Positions 1-8,900 of a DNA stretch of 64,000 bases are shown in pieces; the first letter of the stretch is position 1, and every line of letters begins with the position of its first letter. The translations under genes and the position numbers were made by a program. Origin of the DNA: G965240365 sp965240365 (GTDB taxonomy: Bacteria; Pseudomonadota; Gammaproteobacteria; Eutrophobiales; Eutrophobiaceae); assembly GCA_965240365.1 (NCBI GenBank), contig OZ251218.1, positions 3,224,001 through 3,288,000 of the forward strand, given 5' to 3'. Below the pieces are notes generated by a model that did no database searches, was not told where the DNA came from, and saw only the letters and a program-made list of their open reading frames with translations.

Positions 1-48
1 GTAGCAGCCCGGGATAAAGTCAAGGGCTTAATTGCCACGAACCCTGTT

Positions 49-1179
49 TTATGCCACAAAGTCCAGGGCCTTGCAATCCAGACTGGCCCAGCCGATGTTT
101 ATCATCTGGCCCTGGGTCAATTTCTTCTGCTTGCCCTGATTACGCACCTTGACGATAAATTCGTCATTGCCGGCCACGTTCATGCGCACCCGGATATGAT
201 CCCCCAGATAAATCAATTCCCTGATCCTGCCCTGCACAATATTGCCGATGTCGGCGACCGGGTCAATCTCGACCCGCTCCGGCCGGAGCGACAGCGTGGT
301 TTGCTCGCCCCGCGTATTGACATTGACCTTCTGCGCCTTCAGCAGGGTGCCGTCGTCAAGCCGAACCTGGCACAGATCTTCATGGATCTCCTCCACTTTA
401 CCGCTTAACTTGTTGTTTTCACCGATAAACTGGGCCACAAAAGAATTCTGCGGGTTTTCATAGAGCACATCCGGCGATGACAACTGCTGAATCACGCCAT
501 CCTCGAACACGGCCACCCGGTCAGACATGGTCAGGGCCTCGGTCTGGTCATGGGTCACATAGACCACCGTGACCGCCAGATTTTCATGGATATGCTTGAT
601 TTCATACTGCATCTGCTCGCGCAACTGCTTGTCCAGCGCGCCCAGCGGTTCATCCATCAACACCAGATCAGGCTCAAACACCAGCGCGCGGGCAACGGCG
701 ATACGCTGCTGTTGCCCGCCCGAAAGCTGGGCCGGCCGGCGGCCGCCCATCTGCGGCAATTCCACCATATCCAGCACCCGCTCCACGCGCTGGCGCTGTT
801 CGGCCTTCGACAGGCCGCGCACCGACAACGGAAAGGCCAGGTTTTCGGCCACGGTCATGTGCGGGAACAGGGCGTAATTCTGAAACACCATGCCGATGCC
901 GCGCTTGTGCGGGGGCACCTTGTTGATCGGTTTGCCGGCAAGAAAGATCTCTCCGTGCGTGGCCGGCTCAAAGCCGGCCAGCATCATCAGGCAGGTGGTT
1001 TTGCCGGAGCCGGACGGCCCCAGCATGGTGATAAACTCGCCTTTTTCAATGTCCAGGTTCAAATCCTTTACAACCAGCGTTTCGCCGTCATAACTCTTCT
1101 GGACGTTTTGAAATTGCACGTAGGAATGACTGAATGTATCGTCAGTCATTTTATTATTGGTTATTGATCTATGCTCCAT
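49..1179 (-). CDS. potA: PotA-like polyamine ABC transporter ATP-binding protein
   Basis: Cytoplasmic ATPase of an importer of the spermidine/putrescine (or related Fe3+/sulfate CUT) type. Visible motifs: Walker A GPSGSGKTT, Q-loop VFQNYALFP, signature LSGGQQQR, Walker B LVLMDEPLGALD and switch His in VTHDQTEAL. A C-terminal TOBE-like domain (about the last 110 residues, with LSLRPERVEI and LIYLGDHIRV) is typical of PotA and its relatives. I start it at the ATG encoding MEHRSITN, with GGAG about 12 nt upstream; a second in-frame ATG (MTDDTFSH) lies 30 nt further in. The open frame extends upstream into dispersed repeat and is not believed. Permease and binding-protein genes are not in the window and would lie beyond the left edge, downstream on this strand. 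The substrate is inferred from family resemblance only. Confidence 0.85.
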   Translation of the reverse strand: MEHRSITNNKMTDDTFSHSYVQFQNVQKSYDGETLVVKDLNLDIEKGEFITMLGPSGSGKTTCLMMLAGFEPATHGEIFLAGKPINKVPPHKRGIGMVFQNYALFPHMTVAENLAFPLSVRGLSKAEQRQRVERVLDMVELPQMGGRRPAQLSGGQQQRIAVARALVFEPDLVLMDEPLGALDKQLREQMQYEIKHIHENLAVTVVYVTHDQTEALTMSDRVAVFEDGVIQQLSSPDVLYENPQNSFVAQFIGENNKLSGKVEEIHEDLCQVRLDDGTLLKAQKVNVNTRGEQTTLSLRPERVEIDPVADIGNIVQGRIRELIYLGDHIRVRMNVAGNDEFIVKVRNQGKQKKLTQGQMINIGWASLDCKALDFVA

Positions 1180-1248
1180 GATGATCCGCGCTCCGGTCAA
1201 CAAGCATAACGGCCCGGCCTGATTTTTACAACCGGCAGATTGCCGCAA

Positions 1249-1396
1249 CGGATGTTATTCCCGCTACGCCTGCCTGCGGCAGTCACGCGGGAATGTAGCA
1301 CACAAACCACTGAATCCCGGCTTTCGCCGGAATGACGATGGGGGTTAAAATGGCATTGAAATATCAACAAGACCCCACCAGACAAATCAAACACAC
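1249..1396. repeat. dispersed palindromic repeat between divergent potA and ABC exporter
   Basis: The 150-bp divergent intergenic region is mostly a degenerate copy of the repeat found throughout the window: a 'cgggaatgta...aaaccactg' spacer followed by an ATTCC-N10-GGAAT-type palindrome with the usual tail 'gacgatgggggt'. Both genes must be transcribed from inside or beside this repeat. I see no convincing separate promoter. Confidence 0.6.
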
Positions 1397-3259
1397 ATGA
1401 CAACATCAATACAGGCACAGAATCCCGGCCTCGGCCAGACAGCGACCGGCGAGGCTGCTGAAGAATATAACTGGAAATACCTGTTCACCATCGCCAAACG
1501 GCACAAACGCGAGTTGATCCGCGCCAATATCATCGCGGTGATCGCAACGCTGGCCAGCGTGCCCGTGCCCCTGTTAATGCCCCTGCTGGTGGACGAGGTG
1601 CTGCTGGACCAGCCCGGCGTCATCGTGAACGCGATCAGCGCGCTGACGCCCGCGGCCTGGCAGGGGCCGACATTTTTTATACTGTTTATCCTGCTGCTGA
1701 CGCTGTTGCTGCGCCTCGCCGCCCTGTGCCTGAACGTGTGGCAGACCCGGCAATTTACAATTATCGCCAAGGACATCATCTACCTGATACGGCGCCGGCT
1801 GCTCGGCCGCTTGCAGCGGGTCTCAATGGCCGAATATGAGACCCTGGGCAGCGGCACGGTGGCCTCCTATTTCGTGACCGATCTCAACACCGTCGATGAA
1901 TTTGTCGGCGGCACCGTCAGCAAACTGCTGATCGCCGTGCTGACGATCATCGGCGTTGCCGTCATCCTGCTGATCATGCACTGGCAGATCGCCCTGCTGA
2001 TCCTGTTTGCCAATCCGATTGTCATCTATTTCACCACCATCCTCGGCAAGCGCGTCAAGGAACTCAAGAAAAACGAAAATTCCGCCTTTGCGGTGTTCCA
2101 GCAATCCCTGACCGAAACCCTCGAATCCATCCATCAAATACGCGCCAGCAACCGCGAGCAACACTACCTGAGCCGCATCATCGAACAGGCCCGCAAAGTC
2201 AAGGATCACGGCATTGCCTTTGCCTGGAAGAGCGACGCTGCGGGGCGGCTGAGCTTTGTCGTGTTCCTGTTTGGCTTCGATATCTTCCGCGCGGTCGCCA
2301 TGCTCATGGTGATTTTTTCCGATTTATCGATCGGGCAGATGTTTGCCGTGTTTGGTTACCTCTGGTTTATGATGGCGCCCGTGGAGCAAATCCTGAACAT
2401 ACAATATGCGTTTTACGGCGCCAGGGCGGCCCTGGCCCGCATCAACGACCTGCTGCAACTGGAACAGGAACCCCGCTATCCGCATATCATCAACCCGTTT
2501 GCGGACAAGGGCACGGTCGGGATCAAGATCAAGGCGCTTCACTTTGCCTATGGCAAAGACGGCAATGGCAACGCGGATGTGCTGAACGGCATCAACCTGG
2601 CGATAGAACCCGGAGAAAAGGTCGCCCTGGTGGGCGCGAGCGGGGGCGGCAAATCCACCCTGGTGCAGATCCTGATCGGCCTCTACGCGCCGAAAAGCGG
2701 CATGATCTACTACGATGACACGCCGCTTACCCGGATCGGCATGGACGTGGTGCGCGAACATGTGGCCACGGTGCTGCAACACCCTGCCCTGTTTAACGAC
2801 AGCGTCAGGACCAACCTGACTCTGGGCCGCGATATTGAGGACAACCGGCTCTGGCACGCGCTGGAGATTGCCCAGCTTAAAGACACGGTAGAGGCGCTGC
2901 CGGACAAACTGGAAAGCGTCATGGGCCGGCAGGGCATTCGGCTCTCGGGCGGGCAACGGCAAAGACTGGCGATCGCGCGCATGGTGCTCAGTGAGCCGTC
3001 CGTGGTGATCCTTGATGAAGCCACCTCAGCCCTGGATGCCGAGACCGAATACCACCTGCACACGGCGCTGGCCGACTTCCTGCGCAATAAAACCACCATC
3101 ATCGTGGCCCACCGCCTGAGCGCGATCAAACAGGCCAACCATGTCTATGTGTTTGAAGCCGGGCAAATCGGCGAACAGGGTTCCCATCAGAAACTCCTCT
3201 CACAAGACGGGCTCTATGCCAAACTCTACGGCGTGCGGCAGTCCCAGCCGGGTGTTTAG
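1397..3259 (+). CDS. ABC exporter, fused permease and ATPase (MsbA/MdlB-like half-transporter)
   Basis: Type IV ABC exporter half-molecule of 620 residues that would work as a homodimer in the inner membrane. The N-terminal ~330 residues carry about six membrane segments (for example from residue 40, 95, 175, 195 and 285). The C-terminal ATPase has Walker A VGASGGGKST, signature LSGGQRQR, Walker B VVILDEATSALD and H-loop IIVAHRLS. A lipid, peptide or drug substrate cannot be told from sequence. The ATG has no strong Shine-Dalgarno sequence; no better in-frame start exists. It is transcribed divergently from potA and followed by repeats, so it appears to be a single-gene unit. Confidence 0.85.
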   Translation: MTTSIQAQNPGLGQTATGEAAEEYNWKYLFTIAKRHKRELIRANIIAVIATLASVPVPLLMPLLVDEVLLDQPGVIVNAISALTPAAWQGPTFFILFILLLTLLLRLAALCLNVWQTRQFTIIAKDIIYLIRRRLLGRLQRVSMAEYETLGSGTVASYFVTDLNTVDEFVGGTVSKLLIAVLTIIGVAVILLIMHWQIALLILFANPIVIYFTTILGKRVKELKKNENSAFAVFQQSLTETLESIHQIRASNREQHYLSRIIEQARKVKDHGIAFAWKSDAAGRLSFVVFLFGFDIFRAVAMLMVIFSDLSIGQMFAVFGYLWFMMAPVEQILNIQYAFYGARAALARINDLLQLEQEPRYPHIINPFADKGTVGIKIKALHFAYGKDGNGNADVLNGINLAIEPGEKVALVGASGGGKSTLVQILIGLYAPKSGMIYYDDTPLTRIGMDVVREHVATVLQHPALFNDSVRTNLTLGRDIEDNRLWHALEIAQLKDTVEALPDKLESVMGRQGIRLSGGQRQRLAIARMVLSEPSVVILDEATSALDAETEYHLHTALADFLRNKTTIIVAHRLSAIKQANHVYVFEAGQIGEQGSHQKLLSQDGLYAKLYGVRQSQPGV

Positions 3260-3571
3260 AGTGACACGCTGTCATTCCCGCTCAGGCCCTGCCTGCAGCA
3301 GGCAGGAGGAATGTATTATAAAAACCACTGGATTCCAGCTTTCGCTGGAATGACGGCGGGGAGGATTCCGGCTTTCGCCTGCTTGTAGCAGACAGAGGCC
3401 AGAGTGACGACAAGGAATAGATTCCAACTTCCTGCCTATAGCGGGCAAGCCGCGATAACAGCGGGTTGCCAGGATGTGTCTATTCCCTCATCGTCATTCC
3501 GGCGAAGGCCGGAATCCAGTGATTTAAACTATCCATCCCCGTCCAGGTGGGGATGACAACAAAGCGCATAA
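3260..3571. repeat. dispersed repeats filling the exporter-lysS gap
   Basis: Convergent intergenic region with no gene. It holds one paired repeat (about 3270-3360: 'cattcccgctcagg', a CCTGCCTGCAGCAGGCAGG palindrome, spacer 'aaaaccactgg', then ATTCCAGCTTTCGCTGGAAT) and a second copy at about 3488-3560 whose partner half is 'ccccgtccaggtgggga'. The hairpins could also end transcription from both sides, but no T-tract is seen. Confidence 0.7.
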
Positions 3572-5059
3572 TCAAGCACCCCCCGGCCGCATGTGCGGAA
3601 ACAATATCACATCACGAATCGTTGCCGAATTCGTCAAGAACATGACCAGCCGATCAATGCCGATACCCTCGCCGGCCGTCGGCGGCAAGCCGTATTCCAG
3701 AGCGGTAATATAATCCGCATCATAATGCATGGCCTCGGCGTCGCCGGCCGCCTTGTTTTCGGCCTGCGCGCGAAAACGCCGCGCCTGATCTTCCGGGTCA
3801 TTCAACTCCGAAAAACCGTTTGCAATCTCGCGCCCCGCGATAAAAAATTCAAACCGATCCGCGAGAAAAGGATCGGCGTCATTGCGCCTCGCCAGCGGCG
3901 ACACCTCGGCCGGATAAGCCGTGATAAATGTCGGCGACATCAGCCTTGATTCAACCGTTTTTTCAAAAATCTCAATCTGAATCCTGCCGAGACCATCGCC
4001 TTCCTTGAGCGGGACCCCAAGCCGCCCGGCGATACTTTTCAACTTATCCGCTGACTGCAAATCCTCGGCCCGGATTGATTCATTAAACCGGAGTATGGAC
4101 TCCGCCACCGTCATTCTCTCAAACGGCCGGCCAAGGTCATAACGCTCACCCTGATAGTCAAGCTGATGACCACCGCAAACGGCCTCCGCCAATTTGCGCA
4201 ACAGGTCTTCCGTTAAATCCATCATATCCCGATAATCGGCATAAGCCTGATAAAATTCAAGCATGGTAAATTCAGGATTATGCTGCGGCGACAAACCTTC
4301 ATTACGGAAGCTGCGGTTTATTTCAAACACCCTTTCAAAGCCGCCGATAATGAGACGTTTCAGATAAAGCTCGGGCGCAACGCGCAAAAATAACGGCAGG
4401 TCCAGACTATTATGATGAGTCACAAAGGGCCGGGCCGTGGCGCCGCCCGGTATCGTGTGCATCATCGGCGTCTCGACCTCCATAAAACCGGCCCGATTCA
4501 GATAAGCGCGAACAAACTCAATGACGCGAAACCGCGTCTTAAAGATCGCGCGCGACGCCTCGTTCATGATCAAGTCAACATAACGCCGGCGATAACGCGA
4601 CTCCTGATCGGTCAAGCCATGAAACTTTTCCGGCAAAGGCTGTAATGATTTCGTCAACAGCCGGAGCGAGTCAACCTGCACACTCAGTTCGCCCCGGTTG
4701 GTTTTCATCAACTTGCCGATCGCGCCGACAATGTCGCCGATATCCCATTTCTTGAAATGCTCGTTATAAATCCCCGCGGCCAGATCATCGCGCCTGACAT
4801 AGATCTGAATCCGGCCGGACACATCCTGGATATGAGCAAACGAGGCCTTGCCCATAATACGCCGGCTCATCATGCGGCCCGCGACGGCCACCCGGACCGG
4901 TTCGGCCGCGAGTTCCTCCTTGCTGCTGGCGCCGTACTTTTCCAGCAATTCGGCCGCCAGCGAATCACGCCGGAAATCATTGCCGAATACCGGGCCTGAT
5001 TCACGCAACTGCGCAAGCTGCCGGCGGCGCTCTGCCACCAGATCATTCTCGTCTTTCAT
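3572..5059 (-). CDS. lysS: lysyl-tRNA synthetase, class II
   Basis: Charges tRNA-Lys with lysine. It is 495 residues, the usual length. An N-terminal OB-fold anticodon-binding domain (about residues 55-145, VAVAGRMMSRRIMGKASFAHIQD) precedes the class II catalytic core. Motif 2 is visible as RVFEINRSFRNEGLSPQHNPEFTMLE and motif 3 as GLPPTAGEGIGIDRLVMFLT near the C-terminus, matching bacterial LysS closely. The start MKDENDLV lacks a strong Shine-Dalgarno sequence but the family alignment supports it. The gene stands alone between two repeat-filled gaps; the usual neighbour prfB is not here. Confidence 0.96.
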   Translation of the reverse strand: MKDENDLVAERRRQLAQLRESGPVFGNDFRRDSLAAELLEKYGASSKEELAAEPVRVAVAGRMMSRRIMGKASFAHIQDVSGRIQIYVRRDDLAAGIYNEHFKKWDIGDIVGAIGKLMKTNRGELSVQVDSLRLLTKSLQPLPEKFHGLTDQESRYRRRYVDLIMNEASRAIFKTRFRVIEFVRAYLNRAGFMEVETPMMHTIPGGATARPFVTHHNSLDLPLFLRVAPELYLKRLIIGGFERVFEINRSFRNEGLSPQHNPEFTMLEFYQAYADYRDMMDLTEDLLRKLAEAVCGGHQLDYQGERYDLGRPFERMTVAESILRFNESIRAEDLQSADKLKSIAGRLGVPLKEGDGLGRIQIEIFEKTVESRLMSPTFITAYPAEVSPLARRNDADPFLADRFEFFIAGREIANGFSELNDPEDQARRFRAQAENKAAGDAEAMHYDADYITALEYGLPPTAGEGIGIDRLVMFLTNSATIRDVILFPHMRPGGA

Positions 5060-5194
5060 GGGTTTTTGCTTTGAATTTAATGTCTTTGGCCGGTATTAAA
5101 AGCCTGGTCTGCTTCCTGTTAGTGTGCCTGCCTGCTGTAGGCAGGCGGAACGACCATGGGGGTCGGGGGATGGGAAACAGGATTTTTAAACTTA
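5060..5194. repeat. repeat fragments upstream of lysS
   Basis: Holds a CCTGCCTGCTGTAGGCAGG-type palindrome (about 5119-5141) and a degenerate 'gaacgaccatgggggt' repeat tail. Positions 5193-5194 are the left TA duplication of the adjacent MITE. No gene seen. Confidence 0.5.
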
Positions 5195-5404
5195 GGGCCT
5201 GTTTACACTATGTTGACCGTCCTGCTTGAGTCTGTTTTGCGCGCCAGCAAGGCGGAAGGAGCGCAGTGTAGTTGCGCTACTCAAGCGACTGACCTGCCTG
5301 CAGCAGGCAGGTCGCTCATTTGGAATGACCAAACTACGCTCCGCGCGCCTTGATTGGCGCAGTTTGGGACACAACAGGACGGCCAACATAGTGTAAACAG
5401 GCCC
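5195..5404. mobile_element. MITE copy 1, GGGCCTGTT ends, TA target duplication
   Basis: A 210-bp element with no coding capacity of its own. Its ends are long inverted repeats: GGGCCTGTTTACACTATGTTG at the left and the matching complement at the right. It is flanked by TA at 5193-5194 and 5405-5406, and removing it restores CTTAGAAA, a YTAR-type site. That fits movement by an IS5-family (IS427-like) or Tc1/mariner-type (IS630) transposase acting in trans; none is in the window. The centre contains a CCTGCCTGCAGCAGGCAGG palindrome where copy 3 has a longer segment. Insertion was at the stop codon of the neighbouring minus-strand gene. Confidence 0.85.
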
Positions 5405-5748
5405 TAGAAAAAGAGCTTGATCGCAATGGAGGCGACACCCGCTATAAGGGAGAGAATGCCTGCTATGGTTGTCGCCATCATCCATTTCATCACGGCCATG
5501 TCTCGCTCCAGTTTGACAATCTTGGGACTGAGCTTGTCATCAAGCGCGGCAACCTCTCGGCTGATCCTTTCGCCCAGCCTCTTTTCAACTTCGTTAATAT
5601 AAGCCATCAGCCTCTTTTCTGCCCCGTTTATATCGGCTTTTGTGCTTACATTTTCCGCCGACAGGGCCTCGGCCGCGTGCTTTGCCTCGGGGTCGGGGAT
5701 GCCGACTTTGCGGAAGGCTTCGTAGACTTCTGTGATCATTGTGGCCAT
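5404..5748 (-). CDS. small coiled-coil protein with C-terminal membrane anchor (DUF1640/CCDC90-like)
   Basis: A 114-residue protein starting MATMITEVYEAFRKVG, chosen because AAGGA lies about 7-12 nt upstream; a longer open frame upstream is not supported. Residues ~1-35 form a short helical domain (VGIPDPEAKHAAEAL). Residues ~36-85 are a charged heptad-like coil (EKRLMAYINEVEKRLGERISREVAALDDKL). The C-terminus is one membrane segment, ATTIAGILSLIAGVASIAIKLFF. The layout resembles DUF1640 proteins and the two shorter proteins at 21.9-22.4 kb, which end in IKSFF. The stop codon TAG is completed by the inserted MITE: TA of the duplication replaced an original TAA without changing the protein. 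Function unknown. Confidence 0.7.
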   Translation of the reverse strand: MATMITEVYEAFRKVGIPDPEAKHAAEALSAENVSTKADINGAEKRLMAYINEVEKRLGERISREVAALDDKLSPKIVKLERDMAVMKWMMATTIAGILSLIAGVASIAIKLFF

Positions 5749-5949
5749 GCGTTTTTCCTTGGGAATTGGCGGGATTCTGCGGAATTTACCGGGAATGGAT
5801 TGATAGTGCAAGTGTTGTGTTGGCATTCCTGCCTGGGCGGAATGACAACGGGGGCAGGGCGGCGGGGGGCTACGTTGGGATGATGGTGGAGGGGGATCCC
5901 GGCTTGCCTGCCACTAGCAGGCCGGAATAATGACTCCCCTCCCCCATCA
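5749..5949. repeat. degenerate dispersed repeats downstream of the adhesin gene
   Basis: Holds 'cattcctgcctgggcggaatgacaacgggggc' (about 5825-5858) and a second degenerate copy at 5895-5935. This is also the leader of the small coiled-coil gene. No terminator with a T-tract is seen after the adhesin stop codon. Confidence 0.5.
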
Positions 5950-8900
5950 ATACAAACCTCTTTCCACCGTCAAGGCGCCGATGCCGAATGAGGGGTCGCC
6001 GTATTGCACAACATCAATACCCTCATAATCCCCCGCCTCGGCCTTGAAGTCCGGTTTCATCGGCAACATGGCCTCGGCGCCTTCGAGCAGCAGGCGGATG
6101 CGGCTTTCTATGAAGCCGGCCTGGGCGCGGGCGGCTTCTATGATCGCGTTCAGGCGTTCCAGGGTGAGTTCGACGCCCGTGGAGCGGCCGAGGCGTTGTC
6201 TTTCGGTCGGGTTGGTTTTAAGCCCTTCCAGCCAGCGGACGCGGGCGAGCACGCTTTGTAATACACGGGTCAGTCTGGCCACTTCATCGCTGTCCCCGGC
6301 CGCGCCCGGCAGGGCGCCAAGCCCATCACCGAAGTCTTCTTCTTCCGCAAGGATGTATTTTTTCAACTCTTCCCGGTAGTCTTCGAAGTTTTGCAGTTCG
6401 CGCCGGTATTCGATCAGTTGTTGGTCAATGGCAGACAGGTCGGCGCTGTCCGCCTCGGCCCGGCGGCGTTCGAGTTCGGCAAGGCGGGCCTCCAGTTGTT
6501 CGATCAGGGTGTCGAGTTCTTCAAGGGTCACGTTCGGCGCGCAGCCGTATTGTTCTTCGCATTGCGACAGCGCCAGCGCGATGCCGGTGCCAATCGCGCC
6601 GAACAGGGTCAGTTCTTCCCCGAACAGGCTCAAGTCCACAAACGCGAGGGTCTCAATGGCCACCAGACCAGCCGCCGGATTGAGGGAGAAGGTCTGCGCA
6701 AATTGCAGACCGAGCGAGGCGCGGGCGCCGAGCGCGAGACCCAGCCGCGCGATGAAGGCGCGGAAGGCGGGGTTGGTGGCGCGGTCAACAAAGCGGCTGT
6801 CGAGGTTAAAACCAACCGCGCCCTGGCCGCCGGCCACATCAAGTTCGCGCCGGCCCAGCGCCAGGGTGATGTTGGACGGGTTGATGAAGCCGCGCGTGGC
6901 CACCAGCACGGCCGAGGGCCGGGCGGGGTCAACGCTGGCGGCCGGCACGGTCAGACTGACACGCCCGGCCGAGGCGTCAATCACGCCCCGGGAACCAGAC
7001 AGCCCCGGCACGCTCGGCCCCACGGCCAGCATGCCAAGCTGGCCGCCGGTGCGGATGTTGGCGTTGAGGCCAATATCCCCGCCAAGCAGGGTCAGGGGGC
7101 CGCCGGTCTGTATGGGCCGGCTGACGGTCAGGCGCGGCACGTTGACCTTGATATTGCTCACGGACGAGGAGTAGAACGGCGTCGTGCCCTCGGGCGTGAT
7201 GTCGCCGCCGATGATCATGTGCCCGCGGTAACCCTGCATGTTGGCCGGCAGCCTGAGGCCCGCGCCCACGTCGAGGCTTTGGCCGCGCATGCCCGGAATG
7301 GTCAGCGCGCCCGTGCCGGTCATGGTGTCCGGGAAACGGATGTTGACCGGGTTGACGTTCAGGGTCGGGCTGTTGCCCGAGATGACGAGTTCGGTGGTGG
7401 CGCTCATGTCGAGCGCGGACGCGGTGATGTCGTCGAACAGGGTCAGGCGGCGGGAGGTCAGCGTGAGGGTGTTCGCGCCGGCGTTTATGGTGGAGCGGAA
7501 GGTTAATGCGCCCCGGCCGGTGTTGACGCGCCGGTTGGCCGCGGTGGTGACCGGGCCATTGAAGGTGAAAGCCGGGTTGTTGGTGTTGATGTCGCTGTCG
7601 AGTTGGGCGGGATCGTCGAATATGAGGGTGTCGTTGGCGTCGAGGTTGGTCGCGCCGGCGCTGGTGTTGTTGACCAGGATCGGAGTCCGGCTGTCGCCGG
7701 AGGTTGTTGTTCCTGGATTCCGGCTTTCGCCGGAATGACGGCGGAGGCGTATGGTTTGCGCGGTGGCGTTGTCCGTGTTGAGTGCCAGTACGCGGGTGTT
7801 CAGGCCGGGATCTGTCAGGTTGATGTTGCCGGCCGCGGCCGCGCCCCGGGTGGTTATGCTCAGGCTGCCCGCTTCTGTGCCGGTGAATTCTGTTCTGAAC
7901 GCGCCATTAACGCCTACGCCGCCGCTGGCGGTGATTGTCAGGCGGCTGGAAGTGGCCACAATCCCACCCGTGGTGTTGATGTCGCCGTTCTGGTTAGTGA
8001 GGCGGACTTCGCCGCTGCCGGCGCGGATGTCCGCGCCGATGTTGAGGGCGCCCGCCTCGGCGAGGCCGGCCGCGAGGCTGAGCCCGGTGTTGTTGGCGGT
8101 GATGCCGCTCACTTCGCCGACCGTGCCGATGGTAAAGCCGTTGCGGTCGGTGTAGTTGAGTTGCGCGCCCGGGTTCGCCGCCGCCAGCGTCGTGATGTCG
8201 TTGCCCGCGTCGGCCAGGTTGACGCTGCCGGCGTTGTTTTGCAACAGCAGTTCCGGCGCGCGCAGCGCGCCGGCGGTCTGGTTGACGGCCGCGGCGCCCG
8301 TGATGTTGCTGAACGTCACGCGGCGCGTGGCCGTCAGGTTGGCGCTCAGGATGACCTGGGTCGCGCCTGCGACCGTAAAATCACGCAGCGCCACACTGCC
8401 GCCGACCGCGCCGTTGAAGCGGGCCGTGAGCGCGCCGGCGAGGGTCAAGTCCTGTTGCCCGGCGGTTGTGCCGTCTATGGTTCCGCCCAGGGTCAGGCCG
8501 CCCGCGCCGTTAATGCGGCCGCCGCTGCCGGCCAGCGTTATCGCGCCGCCCCAGGTGTTGGCGCTCCCGCCCGCGCCGGGGGCGTTAGTGAGCGCGCCGC
8601 CGTTCAGTTCCAGTTCTTCGTCTTCAATGTTGAGGCCGCCGCCCGCGAGTTGGAGTATGCCGCCCAGGTTGACCACGGTACCCAGGCCGCCCGCGCCGCC
8701 GAGCGCGCGGTTGTTGGTGATGGCCAGGATCCCGGCCTCAATCGTGGTCAGGCCGGTATAAAGATTGGCGCCGCCGAGCGTGAGTCTGGCCGCGCCCGCC
8801 TTGGTGAAGCCGGCGCGTTCCATGCCCGTGCCGACATCCTGGATAATGCCGTTGTAAACGCCGGGGGCGGTCTGGTTTACTCTCAGGGTCTCGCCTTTGG

